Positions 6,323 through 7,606 of a DNA stretch of 7,606 nt are shown piece after piece. The notes beneath the pieces are model-generated. The model worked only from the letters and a program-made list of their open reading frames with translations. It did no database searches and had not been told where the DNA came from. The stretch spans positions 1 to 7,606 of the forward strand of contig CAKZVG010000112.1 in NCBI GenBank assembly GCA_937921835.1, in the 5' to 3' direction. How positions within the stretch are numbered: the first letter of the stretch is position 1; the number at the start of each line of letters is the position of its first letter. The translations under genes were made by a program, and so were the position numbers. The stretch comes from an uncultured Bryobacteraceae bacterium (lineage in GTDB: Bacteria > Acidobacteriota > Terriglobia > Bryobacterales > Bryobacteraceae).

Positions 6323-6350
6323 CGCCCGGAATGCCGGAACAGTCCGGGCG
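6323..6350 (-). terminator. Inverted repeat after the MFS gene, weak candidate terminator
   Basis: CGCCCGGA (6323-6330) and TCCGGGCG (6343-6350) form an 8-bp stem with a 12-base loop directly after the transporter's stop. On the minus strand the stem is followed, after about seven bases, by the pyrimidine-rich TTCTTTCCTTCTT, not by an uninterrupted T-tract. On the plus strand, downstream of rnpB, there is no T-tract at all. The 102 bases between rnpB and the transporter hold nothing else I can name. Confidence 0.3.
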
Positions 6351-7606
6351 TCAGTGCGCGGCGGGCGCCGGTTCCGGGTCCGTATAGCGGGGCCGGATGA
6401 GCAGCACCAGCACGACCGACACCAGGGCGACGCTCGCGAAAATCCCGAAAATCAGCAGCAGCGGTACGCGCAAATCAAGCAGGAGGCCGAATCCCCAGTC
6501 GGCCAGCCCGCCGCAACTGATGCTCACCAGGTTCATGATGCCGTAGCCGGTGGCGCGCAGGTGCGGCCGCGCGATCTGGCACAGGATGGGCATGTTGTTG
6601 GTGTCGAAGAAGCCCCATCCCAGCCCGAACAGGATCAGGAACGCGATGGCCACGCCGAGCAGGCCGGTTTGCGGCGAATAGCCCACGCCCATCATCGCGC
6701 TGGCAATCAGCAGCATGCCGATGGCGCTGGTGTAAATGCGCCCGCGCTGGGTGCGCCGCATCCAGCGGTCGGCCAGCCAGCCGCCCGCCACGGCGGCGAA
6801 GATGGCGGCCACCATCCAGTACAGGGTGGCCGAGACCCCGGCCTTGCCCTGGCCGATGCCGAACTCGGTTTTGAGGATCGCGGGCATCCAGTCGCGCACG
6901 ATCCAGCCCGCCATGGCCGGAAGGGTGAAGTAGTGCACCAGCAGGATGAAGGAAGGATTCCCGAACAGCTCGCGCAGCGCCCCGCCGGGCGAGGTCCTGA
7001 CGGGCCCGCCGGCGGCGCTCCCCGGCGCGTTGCGCACCAGCAGGAACAGCGGCAGGGCGTAGAGCACGCCCGCCAGCCCGCACACTTCGAACATCCAGCG
7101 CCAGCCGAGTTCGGGATGGTCGGCCGCGTAGCCGCTGAAGCCGCCCAGAATCACGCCGCAGTAGATGCCCATCTGGTGCATGCCGACGGCGCGCGAGCGC
7201 GTGCGTCCGGGATGGTAGTCGGCGATCAGCGCCAGCGCCGCGGGGATGTAGAAGGCCTCGCTGATTCCCATCACGGCGCGCGTGACGAGGAGTTGCTCGT
7301 AGCTGGCCACCTGCCCGGTCGCCCAGGTTACGGCCGACCACACCAGCAGGCTCCCGGCGATGACGTGGCGGCGGCTGAAGCGGTCCGCCAGATAGCCGCC
7401 GATGGGGCTGAGAAAGGCGTACGTCCACTTGAAAAGAGCGAGGATCTTTCCCCAGTTGGCATCCGAGCCGATGTCGGGGATATCGGTCATCAGCGAAAAC
7501 TTCATCGCCGCCAGCATCTGGCGGTCGAGATAGTTGAGCAGCGCCACCGGCACCAGCAGCGCCACCACGAACCAGGCGTAGCGCGAGGCGCTTGCTCCGG
7601 GCGGCG
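6351..7606 (-). CDS. MFS transporter, 5' end cut by window
   Basis: The frame is open from the right edge and gives 417 visible residues. A GTG at 7568 would be a possible start, but the codons before it encode SRYAWF, which continues directly into transmembrane segment 1 (VVALLVPVALLNYLDRQ). The true start is therefore probably beyond 7606. The NYLDRQ end of helix 1 and the motif-A-type loop GGYLADRFSRR (about visible residues 69-79) are typical of the major facilitator superfamily. About twelve hydrophobic segments follow with a longer central loop (NAPGSAAGGPVRT), and the C-terminal half repeats a motif-A-like GGWLADRWMRR. It resembles the sugar-acid/anion-cation symporter or spinster-like groups, which import organic acids or sugars with protons across the inner membrane; the substrate is unknown. 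It runs convergent to rnpB and stops with TGA. Confidence 0.92.
   Translation of the reverse strand, partial: PPGASASRYAWFVVALLVPVALLNYLDRQMLAAMKFSLMTDIPDIGSDANWGKILALFKWTYAFLSPIGGYLADRFSRRHVIAGSLLVWSAVTWATGQVASYEQLLVTRAVMGISEAFYIPAALALIADYHPGRTRSRAVGMHQMGIYCGVILGGFSGYAADHPELGWRWMFEVCGLAGVLYALPLFLLVRNAPGSAAGGPVRTSPGGALRELFGNPSFILLVHYFTLPAMAGWIVRDWMPAILKTEFGIGQGKAGVSATLYWMVAAIFAAVAGGWLADRWMRRTQRGRIYTSAIGMLLIASAMMGVGYSPQTGLLGVAIAFLILFGLGWGFFDTNNMPILCQIARPHLRATGYGIMNLVSISCGGLADWGFGLLLDLRVPLLLIFGIFASVALVSVVLVLLIRPRYTDPEPAPAAH

Noticed and set aside
7566..7568. GTG at 7568 as the start of the transporter
   Set aside because: It lies inside transmembrane segment 1. The preceding codons encode a natural lead-in, and the frame is open to the window edge.

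Overview
The window is high-GC, densely packed bacterial chromosome. It holds six protein-coding genes (two cut by the window edges) and the gene for RNase P RNA. Three things suggest a soil or sediment bacterium of the Acidobacteriota (Bryobacterales/Solibacter-like): a Tat-exported Gfo/Idh/MocA oxidoreductase, exported small-molecule enzymes, and a type A RNase P RNA in a high-GC genome. That assignment is inference; the sequence contains no rRNA marker. I see no mobile element, CRISPR array, tRNA or phage gene.

Layout. (1) Positions 1-2443, minus strand, look like one operon read right to left: an exported protein of unknown function with a Gly-rich centre (2443-1787), a fold-type III PLP enzyme of the D-threonine aldolase/D-serine dehydratase family (1790-690, overlapping its neighbour by GTGA), and a membrane-anchored CmcI-like (cephalosporin hydroxylase family) methyltransferase-fold protein (680 to beyond position 1). 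(2) An 88-bp divergent region (2444-2531) carries a good extended -10 for the minus operon and two perfect 7-3-7 inverted repeats. (3) A Gfo/Idh/MocA oxidoreductase with a Tat signal lies on the plus strand (2532-3842). (4) A convergent minus-strand pair follows: an exported amidohydrolase (4727-3849) interrupted by an in-frame TGA 31 codons before its natural end, and upstream of it a coiled-coil protein with a degenerate GGDEF domain (5801-4767). (5) rnpB lies on the plus strand (about 5880-6248), with an extended -10 placed to start transcription at the P1 helix. (6) An MFS transporter on the minus strand runs from beyond 7606 to 6351.

The MFS transporter, the Tat oxidoreductase and the amidohydrolase fit a lifestyle of taking up and oxidising sugars or organic acids, but no dedicated pathway is visible. 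I found no convincing new multi-gene system. The best leads are the in-frame TGA in the amidohydrolase, the paired palindromes in the divergent promoter region, the anchored CmcI-like protein in an operon with a D-amino-acid-type PLP enzyme, and the catalytically degenerate GGDEF protein.
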